NCBI GenBank assembly: GCA_009840005.1
Contig: VXOR01000022.1
Location: 1 to 64,000, forward strand
DNA length: 64,000 nucleotides
Direction of reading: 5' to 3'
From: Gemmatimonadota bacterium
Lineage (GTDB): Bacteria > Latescibacterota > UBA2968 > UBA8231
The position numbers and the translations under genes were made by a program. This document shows positions 1-8,548 of the stretch, piece after piece; position 1 is the first letter of the stretch, and every line of letters starts with the position of its first letter. The notes under the pieces are model-generated. The model saw only the letters and a program-made list of their open reading frames with translations. It was not told where the DNA came from and made no database searches.

Positions 1-418
1 CTTTGGCGTAGATGTCGGCTCCTTGGGTCAGTAAGAGTTGGGCTGTTTCGGTTGCGTTGTTCCTCGCCGCCCGGTGCAGTGGTGTCTCGCCATCTTGGTC
101 CTTTTCGTTGATGTTGGCTCCCTGTGTCAGCAAGACTTTGGTCGTTTCAGCCGCGTTGTTCCACGCCGCCCAGTGTAGCGGTGTCCGGCCCAATGTGTCC
201 TTGGCGCAGATCTCGGCTCCTTGCGTTATTAACAGTTGGGCTGTTTCAGTCGCATTTTTTGCTGCTGCCCAGTGCAGTGGTGTCGCCTCCTCGCTGTTCT
301 TGGTGTTGACGTCTTGGATATTAGCGAACACAACGAAGCCAATGACCAAGAGCACCACTGCGCCCAAGATCTTGGCCAATCGCCGGACTTTAGTCTTTTT
401 TGGCGGTTCGTTGCTCAT
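1..418 (-). CDS. Ankyrin-repeat membrane protein, C-terminus beyond the left edge
   Basis: The first 139 residues of a minus-strand gene start at an ATG at 418 and run off the window at base 1 without a stop. Residues 1-13 are polar and basic, residues 14-32 form one hydrophobic membrane segment, and from residue 46 three ankyrin repeats follow at exactly 33-residue spacing (T46, T79, T112), each with the TPLHxAAxNNA core. Seen: N-terminal anchor plus soluble repeats. Known of the family: ankyrin repeats bind proteins and have no catalytic role. The topology suggests a repeat domain outside the cytoplasmic membrane, which is inference. It is divergent from the aldo/keto reductase gene that follows. 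The ribosome site (GAGAA) is weak. The repeats are nearly identical to one another, pointing to recent internal duplication. Partner unknown. Confidence 0.85.
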   Translation of the reverse strand, partial: MSNEPPKKTKVRRLAKILGAVVLLVIGFVVFANIQDVNTKNSEEATPLHWAAAKNATETAQLLITQGAEICAKDTLGRTPLHWAAWNNAAETTKVLLTQGANINEKDQDGETPLHRAARNNATETAQLLLTQGADIYAK

Positions 419-631
419 TTCGGTTCTCGCAATCGGGTGGCAGTGTCTGGTGGTGTTGGCGGCTGCGTTGGGTTTTTGCTATTGCTCTCTGGAGCCGACA
501 TTTGCTTTGCGCGATGGCTCCCTGATGTCTAAAACTATAGTATAGATGTCGGTTGAAGCTCACGGCAAGCGTCGGTGCCGCGTTGCGGAGACTGTAACTT
601 AACATCACATCTTTCTCGGAGGAGTAATCCC

Positions 632-1438
632 ATGAGTCGCGATCTTCCCCGTACCATTTTAGGCCGCACCAATCTCGAGGTTACCCGATTCGGCATTGGC
701 GGCACGTATTGCGAGACGGTCGATGGATACAGGGCGGCGCTCGATTGTGGCGTCAACTACGTCGATACGGCCCGCAGCTATCAGGGCGGTGAAGACGAGA
801 AGTTGATCGGCCAAGCGATCGAGGGCCGGCGTCACGAGCTCATCGTAGCCAGCAAATCCGCGCGGCGCGACGCCAAAGAGGCGCGCCAAGAGTTGCAAAC
901 CTCGTTGCGCGCGCTTAAAACGGACTACCTCGATATTTTCCAGCTCCACCATTTAAACACCGAAGAAGAACGCAACCAAGCACTAGGCCCCGGCGGAGCA
1001 TTGGAAGCCGCCCAACAAGCCCGCGAAGAGGGCCTGGTGCGCTTTATCGGCGTCACCGGACACGATTGGGTGCAAGTTGAACAGGCAGTCCGCACCGGTC
1101 ATTTTGATACGGTACTTTGCTGGTATAATTGCGCGATGAAGGAGCCGGAAGGAACGGTTTTTCCCGCAGCGCAGGCCGCCAATACTGGCGTGGTGATCAT
1201 GAACGCCTCGCGCAACGAGAAGTTGCTAAAAGGTCCCGGCGTGCCCGCTCCTGAGCAATTCTATCGCTACGTGCTCAGCCACGACGCCGTGCATACCACG
1301 GTCATGGGTTTGCGGAGTGTCGATCTCTTCGCACAAGTTGCCGCTGGTTTGTCGGAGCGCGTGGTGATCACGCCGCAAGAGCAGGCTGAGCTTGAAGCGT
1401 ATGGGGCACAGCAGCGGGCGGCTGGGGTGCTGGAATAA
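632..1438 (+). CDS. Aldo/keto reductase family protein
   Basis: A 268-residue NAD(P)H-dependent oxidoreductase of the AKR fold. I start it at ATG 632 because a strong GGAGGAG lies 7 bases upstream; an in-frame start at 575 adds 19 residues without family resemblance. The catalytic set is visible: D45 and Y50 in VDTARSY, K75 in VASKS and H106 in QLHHL, with the GRTNLEVTRFGIGG opening typical of the family. The length is somewhat short (usually 280-330), with the shortening in the C-terminal third. Substrate cannot be told. It is followed 3 bases later by a fragment of an ankyrin gene. Cytosolic; no signal peptide. Confidence 0.9.
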   Translation: MSRDLPRTILGRTNLEVTRFGIGGTYCETVDGYRAALDCGVNYVDTARSYQGGEDEKLIGQAIEGRRHELIVASKSARRDAKEARQELQTSLRALKTDYLDIFQLHHLNTEEERNQALGPGGALEAAQQAREEGLVRFIGVTGHDWVQVEQAVRTGHFDTVLCWYNCAMKEPEGTVFPAAQAANTGVVIMNASRNEKLLKGPGVPAPEQFYRYVLSHDAVHTTVMGLRSVDLFAQVAAGLSERVVITPQEQAELEAYGAQQRAAGVLE

Positions 1439-1440
1439 GT

Positions 1441-1533
1441 ATGGCTAAACGAGAGTTCCCCATTCACATGGTGGTGCGCGAGGGGGATGCCGAGGTGGTC
1501 CAGCTACCGTTGCAGGCTGCGCCCTCATCCTAA
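1441..1533 (+). pseudogene. Internally deleted fragment of the downstream ankyrin gene
   Basis: A 30-codon open stretch opens with MAKRE and then jumps to FPIHMVVREG and a further 12 matching positions. These are residues 1-5 and about 81-102 of the ankyrin protein encoded from 2517. Bases 1459-1519 align with 2760-2820 with only a handful of differences. It is therefore a truncated copy lacking about 75 internal codons and everything downstream, and it ends in an early TAA. It has no ribosome site of its own. It and the intact gene are direct repeats on either side of the VOC/ArsR pair. Confidence 0.75.
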
Positions 1534-1558
1534 GCAGGGCGTGTGTGGTCGGTCGTAG

Positions 1559-1942
1559 TTACGTCTGTACTACCTGAATCAGGTTACCGCAGGTGTCGTC
1601 AAAGACTGCCACGGTGACGTTGGCCAATTCTGTCGGATCCATCGTAAAAGCTACGCCCAGTGACTTCAGTTTCTCACACTCTGCACCGATGTCCGTAACG
1701 CCAAAGGACGCCGCTGGGATGCCTTGGTCAAATATCCCTTTCTGATATGCCTGCGATACCGGGTTGTCATTTGGTTCAAGCAGAAGCTCGGTCCCATCTG
1801 GGTCATCGGGCGAGACGACGGTAAGCCACTTGAATTTCCCCACAGGCACGTCATGCTTCTTCACAAAGCCGAGGGTCTCCGTGTAGAACTTCAGCGCTTC
1901 GTCCTGGTCACTTACGAAAACGCTGGTGAGTGCAATGCGCAT
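1559..1942 (-). CDS. VOC family (glyoxalase/bleomycin-resistance fold) protein
   Basis: A 127-residue single-module VOC protein with the beta-alpha-beta-beta-beta pattern: MRIALTSVFVSDQDEALKFY at the start, TELLLEP at about 51-57 and a closing strand NLIQVVQT. The position that carries the first metal-binding His in glyoxalase I is not a His here, so metal-dependent lyase activity is doubtful; many such proteins bind or sequester a small molecule. An AAGGAGG lies 6-7 bases before ATG 1942. It follows the ArsR regulator by 26 bases on the same strand, so the two are very likely one operon. The ArsR plus VOC pairing is common in bacteria. Confidence 0.87.
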   Translation of the reverse strand: MRIALTSVFVSDQDEALKFYTETLGFVKKHDVPVGKFKWLTVVSPDDPDGTELLLEPNDNPVSQAYQKGIFDQGIPAASFGVTDIGAECEKLKSLGVAFTMDPTELANVTVAVFDDTCGNLIQVVQT

Positions 1943-1968
1943 ATCTGGCCTCCTTTTCTTTCATAGTG

Positions 1969-2241
1969 TCACTTGAGCCATCGGTTCATGACAGTCTTGA
2001 TGGGTTCATCATTGAAGACAAGCATCCGATACTTGCCACGCTTCTCTGATCTAACAAGCCCCGCCTTTTCTAAGACATCAATGTGCTTGGCTATTGCCTG
2101 TCGGGAGATGGCGACTTTGTGTCGCATGATCAAGCGCACCGAGAGTTCGTAAAGCGTCTGCTCCTTGCGCTCGGAGAGCTCGTCCAGCATCAACCTCCGT
2201 GTTGGGTCTGCGAGCGCCTTGAAGACTAGGTCTTTGTGCAT
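1969..2241 (-). CDS. ArsR/SmtB family transcriptional regulator
   Basis: A winged-helix repressor of about 90 residues. MHKDLVFKALADPTRRLML is the canonical ArsR opening, followed by the recognition-helix region SRQAIAKHIDVLEKAGLV and the wing EKRGKYRMLVF. No metal-site CxC motif is present, so it is more likely of the non-metal subgroup that pairs with VOC or SRPBCC proteins. Two in-frame ATGs exist (2247 and 2241). The -10 box ends at 2250, so a transcript would begin near 2243 and exclude the first ATG; I therefore choose 2241, giving a near-leaderless mRNA. It is first gene of an operon with the VOC gene and probably represses itself through the palindrome between its -35 and -10. Confidence 0.88.
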   Translation of the reverse strand: MHKDLVFKALADPTRRLMLDELSERKEQTLYELSVRLIMRHKVAISRQAIAKHIDVLEKAGLVRSEKRGKYRMLVFNDEPIKTVMNRWLK

Positions 2242-2249
2242 TGACATAT

Positions 2250-2279
2250 ACTATACGCAACCACGGGGTTGCGTGTCAA
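2250..2279 (-). promoter_or_regulatory. Promoter with palindromic operator of the ArsR/VOC operon
   Basis: On the minus strand, TTGACA (2279-2274), an 18-base spacer and TATAGT (2255-2250) form a strong sigma-70 type promoter. The spacer is a perfect 7-bp inverted repeat, CGCAACC-CCGT-GGTTGCG (2273-2256). A dyad filling the spacer is a classical ArsR-type operator position, so autorepression is inferred. Confidence 0.8.
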
Positions 2280-2516
2280 GAGGCGATTTCCCAGGCTGGC
2301 AGGAACCACATCCCCAGCTATCGGCGGGATTGGGCGAAGACTTGGAGCTAGTGGACGAGTTGGAATATATCGGTTGAGGCCCAAGGCGAAACAAGCTGCG
2401 GTACTTGCGGCGCAGATGCGCCTGTGAGTTTTATTGATAGCAGATATTTTACCTAAAAGATTTACCAGACCCGCGATGCAGGTCAACAATCCGCTTCTAC
2501 AAGAGGGATGCTGAAG

Positions 2517-4253
2517 ATGGCTAAACGGGAATTGCAGGGACAGGCCCCTTCGCACGACGAGCGCTTTGCGCAACGGGTCGCGCATCTGCTTCAGCCCGAA
2601 GGCATGAAGACCGAGCACTACCAATACGGGATCGAAGCCGTGGACGGGCACCAGGCTTGGGCGCTCTTTTGCGCCAGCGGGGCCGGCGATCTGGCGCGGG
2701 TCAGCGCGTTGCTCGACCGCGATCCCAAGTTGGTCAATGCCCAGTACTGGTATCAGTTTCCCATCCACATGGCGGTGCGCGAGGGCCATGCTGAGGTGGT
2801 CCAGCTATTGTTGCAGGCCGGGGCCGATCCGGGCCAGTCGCGCTATACCTATAATTCGTGGGACAAGCTGCTAGCCATCGCCGAGGAGCGCGGCTACGGG
2901 GAAGTGCAGGCGCTGCTGCTGGCGGCGATGTGCGAACGCTTTGGCTACGATTCGGGTTTTGTTGCGCTGGCCGAGGCGACCAAAGACCGCGACCGGGCGC
3001 GGGTCGAGGCGGTGTTGGCCGAGTATCCCGACTTTATTCGCGCCGCCGATGCGTTGGGCAATGGGCCGCTGCATTGGGCGGCGCTGACGCGGCAAAACGA
3101 CTTGGTGGATTTCTTTGTCGCACAGGGTGCTGATCTCGAAGCTCGCCGCGCCGATGGCCAGACGCCGTTACTGGTCTCGCTCAATGGCGACTACTGGTTT
3201 AGGACGCGCGATCTGCCGGCGGAAGCGCCGCGAGAACCGTGGGTTGTTACCCGCCATTTGCTCGCTTGCGGTGCGGAGTACGCCCTGAGCATTGCCTGTG
3301 CGGCTGGCGATGAAGATCGCGTTGATGAAGTGCTGGCGGCCGATCCGGCTCAGGCCCGTACTCTCGATGGCGGACGGCGCAGTCCGCTGTCCTATGCCGC
3401 TCGCAACGGCCATACCCGGATCGTCGAAAGACTGCTGGACTTAGGTGCCGATCCCAACCAGCCCGAAGAAAACGCGTCGTGCGGCAGGGCACTCTTCGAG
3501 GCTTGCGCGGGGAATCATTTGGAGACAGCGAAACTGCTGCTCGAACGCGGTGCTGATCCCAATGCCGGGGTGGACTCTTCGGGCTCTTGCCTGACCATCG
3601 TCGAGTTCAATCACGGCAAGAAAGGCCAACAAATGCAGGCTCTGCTGCTCGAACACGGTGCTGTGACGCCGCCTTATGCCATGGACGACGCGGCGTTGGA
3701 ACGGGCGATGCGCGAGGGGGATGCTGTCGTTGAGCATTCACAATTTCTGCACGAGCTGATGGGACGGGACAATCCCGCGCTCATTGGCGTCTTTTTGGAA
3801 ATTACGCCGGATGTAGGCGATCCTTCGACTTCGCTCAGGACATGCCTGTTCCAACTGACCGATATCTGGGGTGGCAACTATCCTTCAGATCCCGATACGA
3901 TCCGCGCCTTGGCCGACCGCGGCCTCGACCTGCACCGCGCCAACTGGATCGGCCGCACCTTTCTGCACGGCTGTGCGGAAAAGGGCGATGTTGCGGCAGC
4001 CCGTGTCTTTTTGGAGTTGGGAGCCGATATTGAGGCGGTCGAATTGGAATACGGGGGCACGCCTTTAGCCGCTGCGGCGCGCAAGGGGCAGGCGGAAATG
4101 GTGCGTTTTTTATTAGAACAAGGTGCCGCGCCAGCCGCGCCAGCCGAGTCGCCTTGGGCGCAGCCGCTTTATTGGGCGGAGAAGGAAGGGCACGGGGAAG
4201 TGGCGGCGTTGCTTAAGGAAAGGCTCAGAGGGAAAGGCGCTAGCGACGATTAG
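2517..4253 (+). CDS. Large ankyrin-repeat protein
   Basis: A 578-residue soluble protein made of about a dozen ankyrin-like repeats, with clear cores such as FPIHMAVREGHAEVVQLLLQ, GPLHWAALTRQNDLVDFF, SPLSYAARNGHTRIVERLLD and TPLAAAARKGQAEMVRFLLE. There is no signal peptide, membrane segment or catalytic domain. I choose ATG 2517 over 2508 because AGAGGG sits about 9 bases before 2517 but abuts 2508, and because the truncated copy at 1441 begins at the same MAKRE. It is separated by 35 bases from the esterase gene downstream and may be cotranscribed with it. Likely a protein-binding scaffold; ligand unknown. Confidence 0.88.
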   Translation: MAKRELQGQAPSHDERFAQRVAHLLQPEGMKTEHYQYGIEAVDGHQAWALFCASGAGDLARVSALLDRDPKLVNAQYWYQFPIHMAVREGHAEVVQLLLQAGADPGQSRYTYNSWDKLLAIAEERGYGEVQALLLAAMCERFGYDSGFVALAEATKDRDRARVEAVLAEYPDFIRAADALGNGPLHWAALTRQNDLVDFFVAQGADLEARRADGQTPLLVSLNGDYWFRTRDLPAEAPREPWVVTRHLLACGAEYALSIACAAGDEDRVDEVLAADPAQARTLDGGRRSPLSYAARNGHTRIVERLLDLGADPNQPEENASCGRALFEACAGNHLETAKLLLERGADPNAGVDSSGSCLTIVEFNHGKKGQQMQALLLEHGAVTPPYAMDDAALERAMREGDAVVEHSQFLHELMGRDNPALIGVFLEITPDVGDPSTSLRTCLFQLTDIWGGNYPSDPDTIRALADRGLDLHRANWIGRTFLHGCAEKGDVAAARVFLELGADIEAVELEYGGTPLAAAARKGQAEMVRFLLEQGAAPAAPAESPWAQPLYWAEKEGHGEVAALLKERLRGKGASDD

Positions 4254-4288
4254 GTACTGAGTAAACGCTACTTGCCAGAAGGAATAAA

Positions 4289-5671
4289 ATGGAAGAGCAG
4301 ATTGGTGTAATAATTGAACAGGGGCCGGCGGATTGGCAGATCGTGCAGCAGGACGAGCGCGGGAAAGGGAGGATTGAGTTGGGGGGGAGGTGGAAGTTCG
4401 AGACTCCTGGACAGGTGGAAGTGCGCTTGGTGTGGGAGGATACGGGGGTGGCTGTTGCGGCTGGTTTGGATTGGCAGGCTGTGCCGACAGAGGAGGGTGG
4501 GACTTGGAAGGGGGCTTTGGAACACATACCGGCGGGAGGGCTCTATCGGCTGGAGACGCGGTTGCGGACGGCGGAGAATCCGGCTGGGGAGTGGTCGCCA
4601 CGGGGAGATATGCGGCACTTTTTGGGCATAGGCGATTTGTGGGTGATTGCCGGGCAGAGCAATTCGGCCGGATACGGGCGCGGGCCGTACGAGGACCCAG
4701 CGGAGCTCGGAGTGCATCTGTTTAGGAATAGCGAGCAGTGGGCGCTGGCAGCGCATCCGATGAACGAATCGACGGATACCCAGCACGCAGTGAACCGAGA
4801 GGCCGCCAATCCAGGGCATTCGCCCTACCTGCAATTTGGCCGCACGCTCAAAAGGACGCTCTCTCACCCGGTGGGTTTGGTGCAGACGGCGTTGGGAGGC
4901 TCTCCGCTCACTCGGTGGAATCCCGGCGAGCCGGGGGCAGCGGATTTGTTTGACAATATGGTGCAGTGCGTGGAGAAGGTAGGGGGAAAGGTCCGGGGGA
5001 TTGTGTGGTATCAGGGGGAAAGCGATACGGGGACCGACGCGGACGCGACCAGTTATGCGCAGCGGTTCCAGCGAGCGGTCGCCGCTTGGCGGGAGGCCCT
5101 TGCAGACGCGGAATTGCCGGTGCTCACCGTGCAGCTAAACCGCGTGTACCAACCCGCAGACCCGGATGCCGACCGGCGCTGGAGCCAAGTGCGCGAAGCG
5201 CAGCGGCAGGTGGCGCAGCAAACGCCGGGCATAGGCGTGGTGCCAGCGCTCGACTTGCCGCTTGCGGATCAGATCCACACCAGTCCCGCTGGCAATATGC
5301 TCTTGGGGGAGCGGTTGGCGCAGGCGGCTCTGGGGTTGGTCTATGGACAAGCAGTAGCTTGGCAGGCACCGGATTTGGTGGCGGCCCGGCGGCGGGAGGA
5401 CCGCGTGGAACTGGAGTTTGCTGCCGTCGAGAGCCGGATGGATAGCATTGACTTAGAAGCCAACAGCTTCCGGGTTGAGGATGCGGCCGGTGAGGTGCCG
5501 GTCGCGGCGGTGAGGTATCCCCAAGATCATCGCGTCGAGCTGGTCTTGGAGCGCCCCTTGCAAGGGGCGGCTAGGATCCACGGCGGCTACGGCAAGGATC
5601 CGGCGATTGTGCCGGCGGATATGGAGCGCTTTTTGCCGATGTTGGGCTTCTGGGGCGTGGAGATCGTCTGA
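4289..5671 (+). CDS. Sialate O-acetylesterase-like (SASA domain) carbohydrate esterase
   Basis: A 460-residue SGNH-type esterase. The nucleophile block GQSNSAG (S124) follows the LWVIAGQSN strand; WYQGESD (240-246) is the second conserved block, and DQIHTS with D327 and H330 completes the Ser-Asp-His set. An N-terminal beta-rich segment of about 110 residues precedes the catalytic domain. Family members remove O-acetyl groups from sialic acids or acetylated plant and algal polysaccharides. No clear signal peptide is present, which is unusual for this family; export may be absent or the protein may act on imported oligosaccharides. Ribosome site AGAAGGAA before ATG 4289. Confidence 0.88.
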   Translation: MEEQIGVIIEQGPADWQIVQQDERGKGRIELGGRWKFETPGQVEVRLVWEDTGVAVAAGLDWQAVPTEEGGTWKGALEHIPAGGLYRLETRLRTAENPAGEWSPRGDMRHFLGIGDLWVIAGQSNSAGYGRGPYEDPAELGVHLFRNSEQWALAAHPMNESTDTQHAVNREAANPGHSPYLQFGRTLKRTLSHPVGLVQTALGGSPLTRWNPGEPGAADLFDNMVQCVEKVGGKVRGIVWYQGESDTGTDADATSYAQRFQRAVAAWREALADAELPVLTVQLNRVYQPADPDADRRWSQVREAQRQVAQQTPGIGVVPALDLPLADQIHTSPAGNMLLGERLAQAALGLVYGQAVAWQAPDLVAARRREDRVELEFAAVESRMDSIDLEANSFRVEDAAGEVPVAAVRYPQDHRVELVLERPLQGAARIHGGYGKDPAIVPADMERFLPMLGFWGVEIV

Positions 5672-5738
5672 TTATACATCACGCGGTGAAGTGAGCTAAG
5701 GTGTTTGGCCGGATCTCCCAATCGTTGGAAGGATTCGT

Positions 5739-8283
5739 ATGAGTGACATATCCTTTGAGCACGTGTTGAGTAGCCAGTATACGGTCTTCGATGGGCTAGA
5801 TGGGATGCACGTGGAAGACATCTACCAAGATCGCCAGGGCTTTCTCTGGATCGCCACGGCCGATGGCGGCGTTAGCCGGTTCGACAGCGCTCGGTTCGAT
5901 ACGTTTGGCCTCAAGGACGGTCTGCCCAATCTGACGGTCATGGCCATTGCCGAAGACGCCGATGGGCGGCTGCTATTCGGCACATTTGGTGGGGGGCTTG
6001 CCGCGTACGACGGGCGTGAGTTTCAGGTGTACACCACCGAGCACGGCCTGCCTTCCAACAAAATTTTGGGTCTGCAAGCCCAGCCAGATGGCTTGATTCT
6101 AGTGCTGACTGATGCGGGCGTGGCGTGGTTTGTCAAGGGACACTGCATAAGGTGCATAACCGACGTTGGCGGCCAACCGTTGAGGCGAGTGCGCGATATG
6201 GCCACCGACGCGGGAGGCACTACTTGGTTGGCGACGATGAACCGAGGCGTCCTCAGCTTGGATGGGCGGTATATGGGTATGGGCGAGGGAGCGGGCCAAT
6301 GGCCTTGGAAATTCGCCCAAGATCCCTCCGGCTATTTGTGGATTTCCTTCCATTACACGAGTAGCGAAGTCTTGATCGGCCGCTACGATCCACAGGACCA
6401 ACAGCTCGCGTTCGTTGATGTGGGTAAAGGCGACGAGGGGGTGGTGCAGCACGGGACGCGGCACGTGCGGGCTGACGAGAGGGGCTGGCTCTGGCTGACT
6501 CACAGGGGTGTGATGGTATGCGACGGGCAGGAGTGGCATCCCTTTTCTGCTTCCTTGCCAGACATTGACTTTTCGGCTACGCGGCTGACATACGAGGATC
6601 GCGAGGGCAATATCTGGATTGGGCTTTGGGGAGGTGGGCTGGTTTTTTGCGATCCGGTCAGCATCCGGCGCTACACGGAAGCCGACGGCCTGCCCGACCG
6701 AGAGATTCGCTGCTTGGGCGAAGATCTTGGAGGGCAGGTATGGATTGGCACGATGGGGGGCATGGCATGTATGGAAGAAGGCCAAATCCGCCCGGTCAAG
6801 ACGGGGGAAATCGTCTCGGCGATAGTGATAGATGGCCAGGGCCAAGTCTGGAGTGGTGGAGATGCGGGCAAGGTGTACAAGTGGGAGAGCCAAACGCCCC
6901 AAGCAATCCCTGTAACCGAAGAGACCCATCCCGAAGAAATCGCTGGGCTATGCGAAGATGGGCACTTGCGCCCGGCGGATATAGCCGAAGTAGAATCCAT
7001 CGCTTATGTCAACGTCTTGTGGGAGCATCAAAACACCCTGTGGGTGGGGGGCTTTTTGCCCTTAATCTCCAGTCTCGGCAGGTGCACCACTTTACCGCTG
7101 AACAGTTTGGGCTATCGGCCAATGGCATCTTGGCGCTGATCGCCGACTCGCAGGGCAATATCTGGATGGGCACCAGCGGCGGTGGCGTCCTCCGCTACGA
7201 CGGCCATACCTTCCAGAGCATTCGCTTGGGACCATCCGCCCTCGAAAACATGGTCGAAGCCGTCTTGTGCGATCGTCTCGGTCGGCTGTGGTTTGGCACG
7301 CGGGCAGGACTAGTCGCCTATCAGCCGGGACGCACGCCGCCGCGCTTGGTCATCCGCGAGGTGATGGCTGGCACCCGCTTGGCCGCGTCCGAAGCCGTAT
7401 CCTGCCCAGAGAGCACCCCTGAGATACGCATTCACTTCCAAGGCATTAGTTTCCGCACCGGCGCAGGTCAGATGCGCTACAGCCACCGGCTGTTAGGCCA
7501 CGGTCCGACGGAACAGTGGAGTGCGTTTACAGCCGCCGATGCGGTCGCGTACAACGCCTTACCAGTGGGCGAGTATTGCTTTGAGGTGCGGACGATGGAC
7601 CGCGATGGCCTGCTGTCCGAGGTGGCCAGTCTGGAGATGCAAATCCTCCCCGACGCCAAGACCGAACGCATCCACGCCCTTGAAAACGTGCTGCGAGCTA
7701 CCGACCACGTCGTGCACAGCCAGAGTTGGGCCATGCGCCAGGTGCTGGAGCAGACGCGGCGACCAACCGCGACTTGCGGCAGGCTATCCAAGAGGGCACG
7801 TTCCGCGAAGACCTGTTCTACCGCCTGAGCTTTTTTACGCTAGAGCTTCCGCCGCTTCGGCAACGGCAAGAGGATATACCGACGTTGGCGGCGTATTTTG
7901 CCGAGCGATATGCCCAGCACCTGCGGCGTCCGGTGCCGACCTTAGACGAGGGGGTGGTTGCGCACTTGCAGGGGTATGCTTGGCCGGGGAATGTGCGGGA
8001 GTTGGAGCACCTGATCAATAGGGCGGTCTTGCTGTGTGAGGACGGGGTGATATGCGCTGGCGATTTGCTGCTGCCGTCGGTAGGTCATCGGGCTGGCGAT
8101 GCGGTGCCTCCAGCGCCAGCGGCTGGCGAGGGCTTGGACGAAAAGCAGCAGATTGTGGAGGCACTGCAAGCAACCCACTGGAGAATCTATGGAGTACATG
8201 GTGCAGCCGCGTTGTTGAGTATGCACCCGGAGAAGCTGCGTTACCGCATGCAGAAATACGGGTTACAACGCCCGAAGAAGTAG
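5739..8283 (+). pseudogene. Broken sigma-54 activator with two-component-type beta-propeller sensor
   Basis: Three consecutive reading frames make up one decayed gene. From 5739 to about 7050 there is a chain of propeller repeats of the two-component regulator type (DRQGFLWIATADGGVSRFD and similar). After a run of six G at 7046-7051 the propeller continues in another frame (from the LFALNL segment), leads into a Y_Y_Y-like beta domain (GQMRYSHRLLGH) and stops near 7828. From about 7752 a third frame gives the C-terminal part of an NtrC-type AAA+ domain ([20 protein letters not shown]), [15 protein letters not shown] and a Fis-type helix-turn-helix. Walker A, GAFTGA and Walker B, roughly 120 residues, are missing. 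One extra G would repair the first shift; the second is a real deletion. No membrane segment is seen, so the original protein was probably a cytosolic one-component activator. Confidence 0.82.
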
Positions 8284-8328
8284 CGCAAGACACAAGAGAT
8301 TATACAGGAGGCCAACGGCCAACAAAAG

Positions 8329-8355
8329 TCGTGGAAGTCCACGAAAAAATCGTGG
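8329..8355 (+). promoter_or_regulatory. Candidate enhancer-type activator binding site
   Basis: A perfect palindrome TCGTGG-AAGT-CCACGA (8329-8344) is followed by a further half site TCGTGG (8350-8355). It lies about 145 bases upstream of the sigma-54 promoter at 8477, the usual distance for an enhancer bound by a Fis-type helix-turn-helix such as the one encoded just upstream. Functional assignment is inference. Confidence 0.5.
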
Positions 8356-8429
8356 AAACCCTTGCGCCGATGGCGAGGAAGTGCCTTATAGAAAGACCGC
8401 TCCTATAATTCTAAATATCATGTTTTTTT

Positions 8430-8459
8430 AATCCTTTAGGATACCCTAAAGGATTTTTT
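8430..8459 (+). terminator. Rho-independent terminator
   Basis: An 11-bp perfect stem AATCCTTTAGG / CCTAAAGGATT (8430-8440 with 8445-8455), loop ATAC, ends in a run of T to 8459. It terminates plus-strand transcription from the activator region before the sigma-54 promoter of the next gene. Confidence 0.9.
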
Positions 8460-8476
8460 GTCGGCGGCCGAATGTT

Positions 8477-8492
8477 TGGCACGGAATGTGCT
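8477..8492 (+). promoter_or_regulatory. Sigma-54 (RpoN) promoter of the TolB-like gene
   Basis: TGGCACGGAATGTGCT matches the -24/-12 consensus TGGCACG-N4-TTGCW at all but one position, with GG at 8478-8479 and GC at 8490-8491 correctly spaced. The predicted transcript start is near 8503, leaving a leader of about 45 bases before ATG 8549. It lies directly behind a terminator and beside a sigma-54 activator gene, which supports the call. Confidence 0.75.
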
Positions 8493-8548
8493 TATTATAT
8501 ATCCTCAGTAGTGCACCCTATTCACAACTTTATGCAAGGAGCCACATT

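Noticed and set aside
12..545. Long plus-strand frame at the left edge
   Set aside because: It is the antisense of the ankyrin repeats on the minus strand; its periodic residues only mirror them.
8315..8408. Short reading containing VVEVHEKIVETLAPMARK after the regulator pseudogene
   Set aside because: It overlaps the enhancer-like dyad, has no start or ribosome site, and matches no family.
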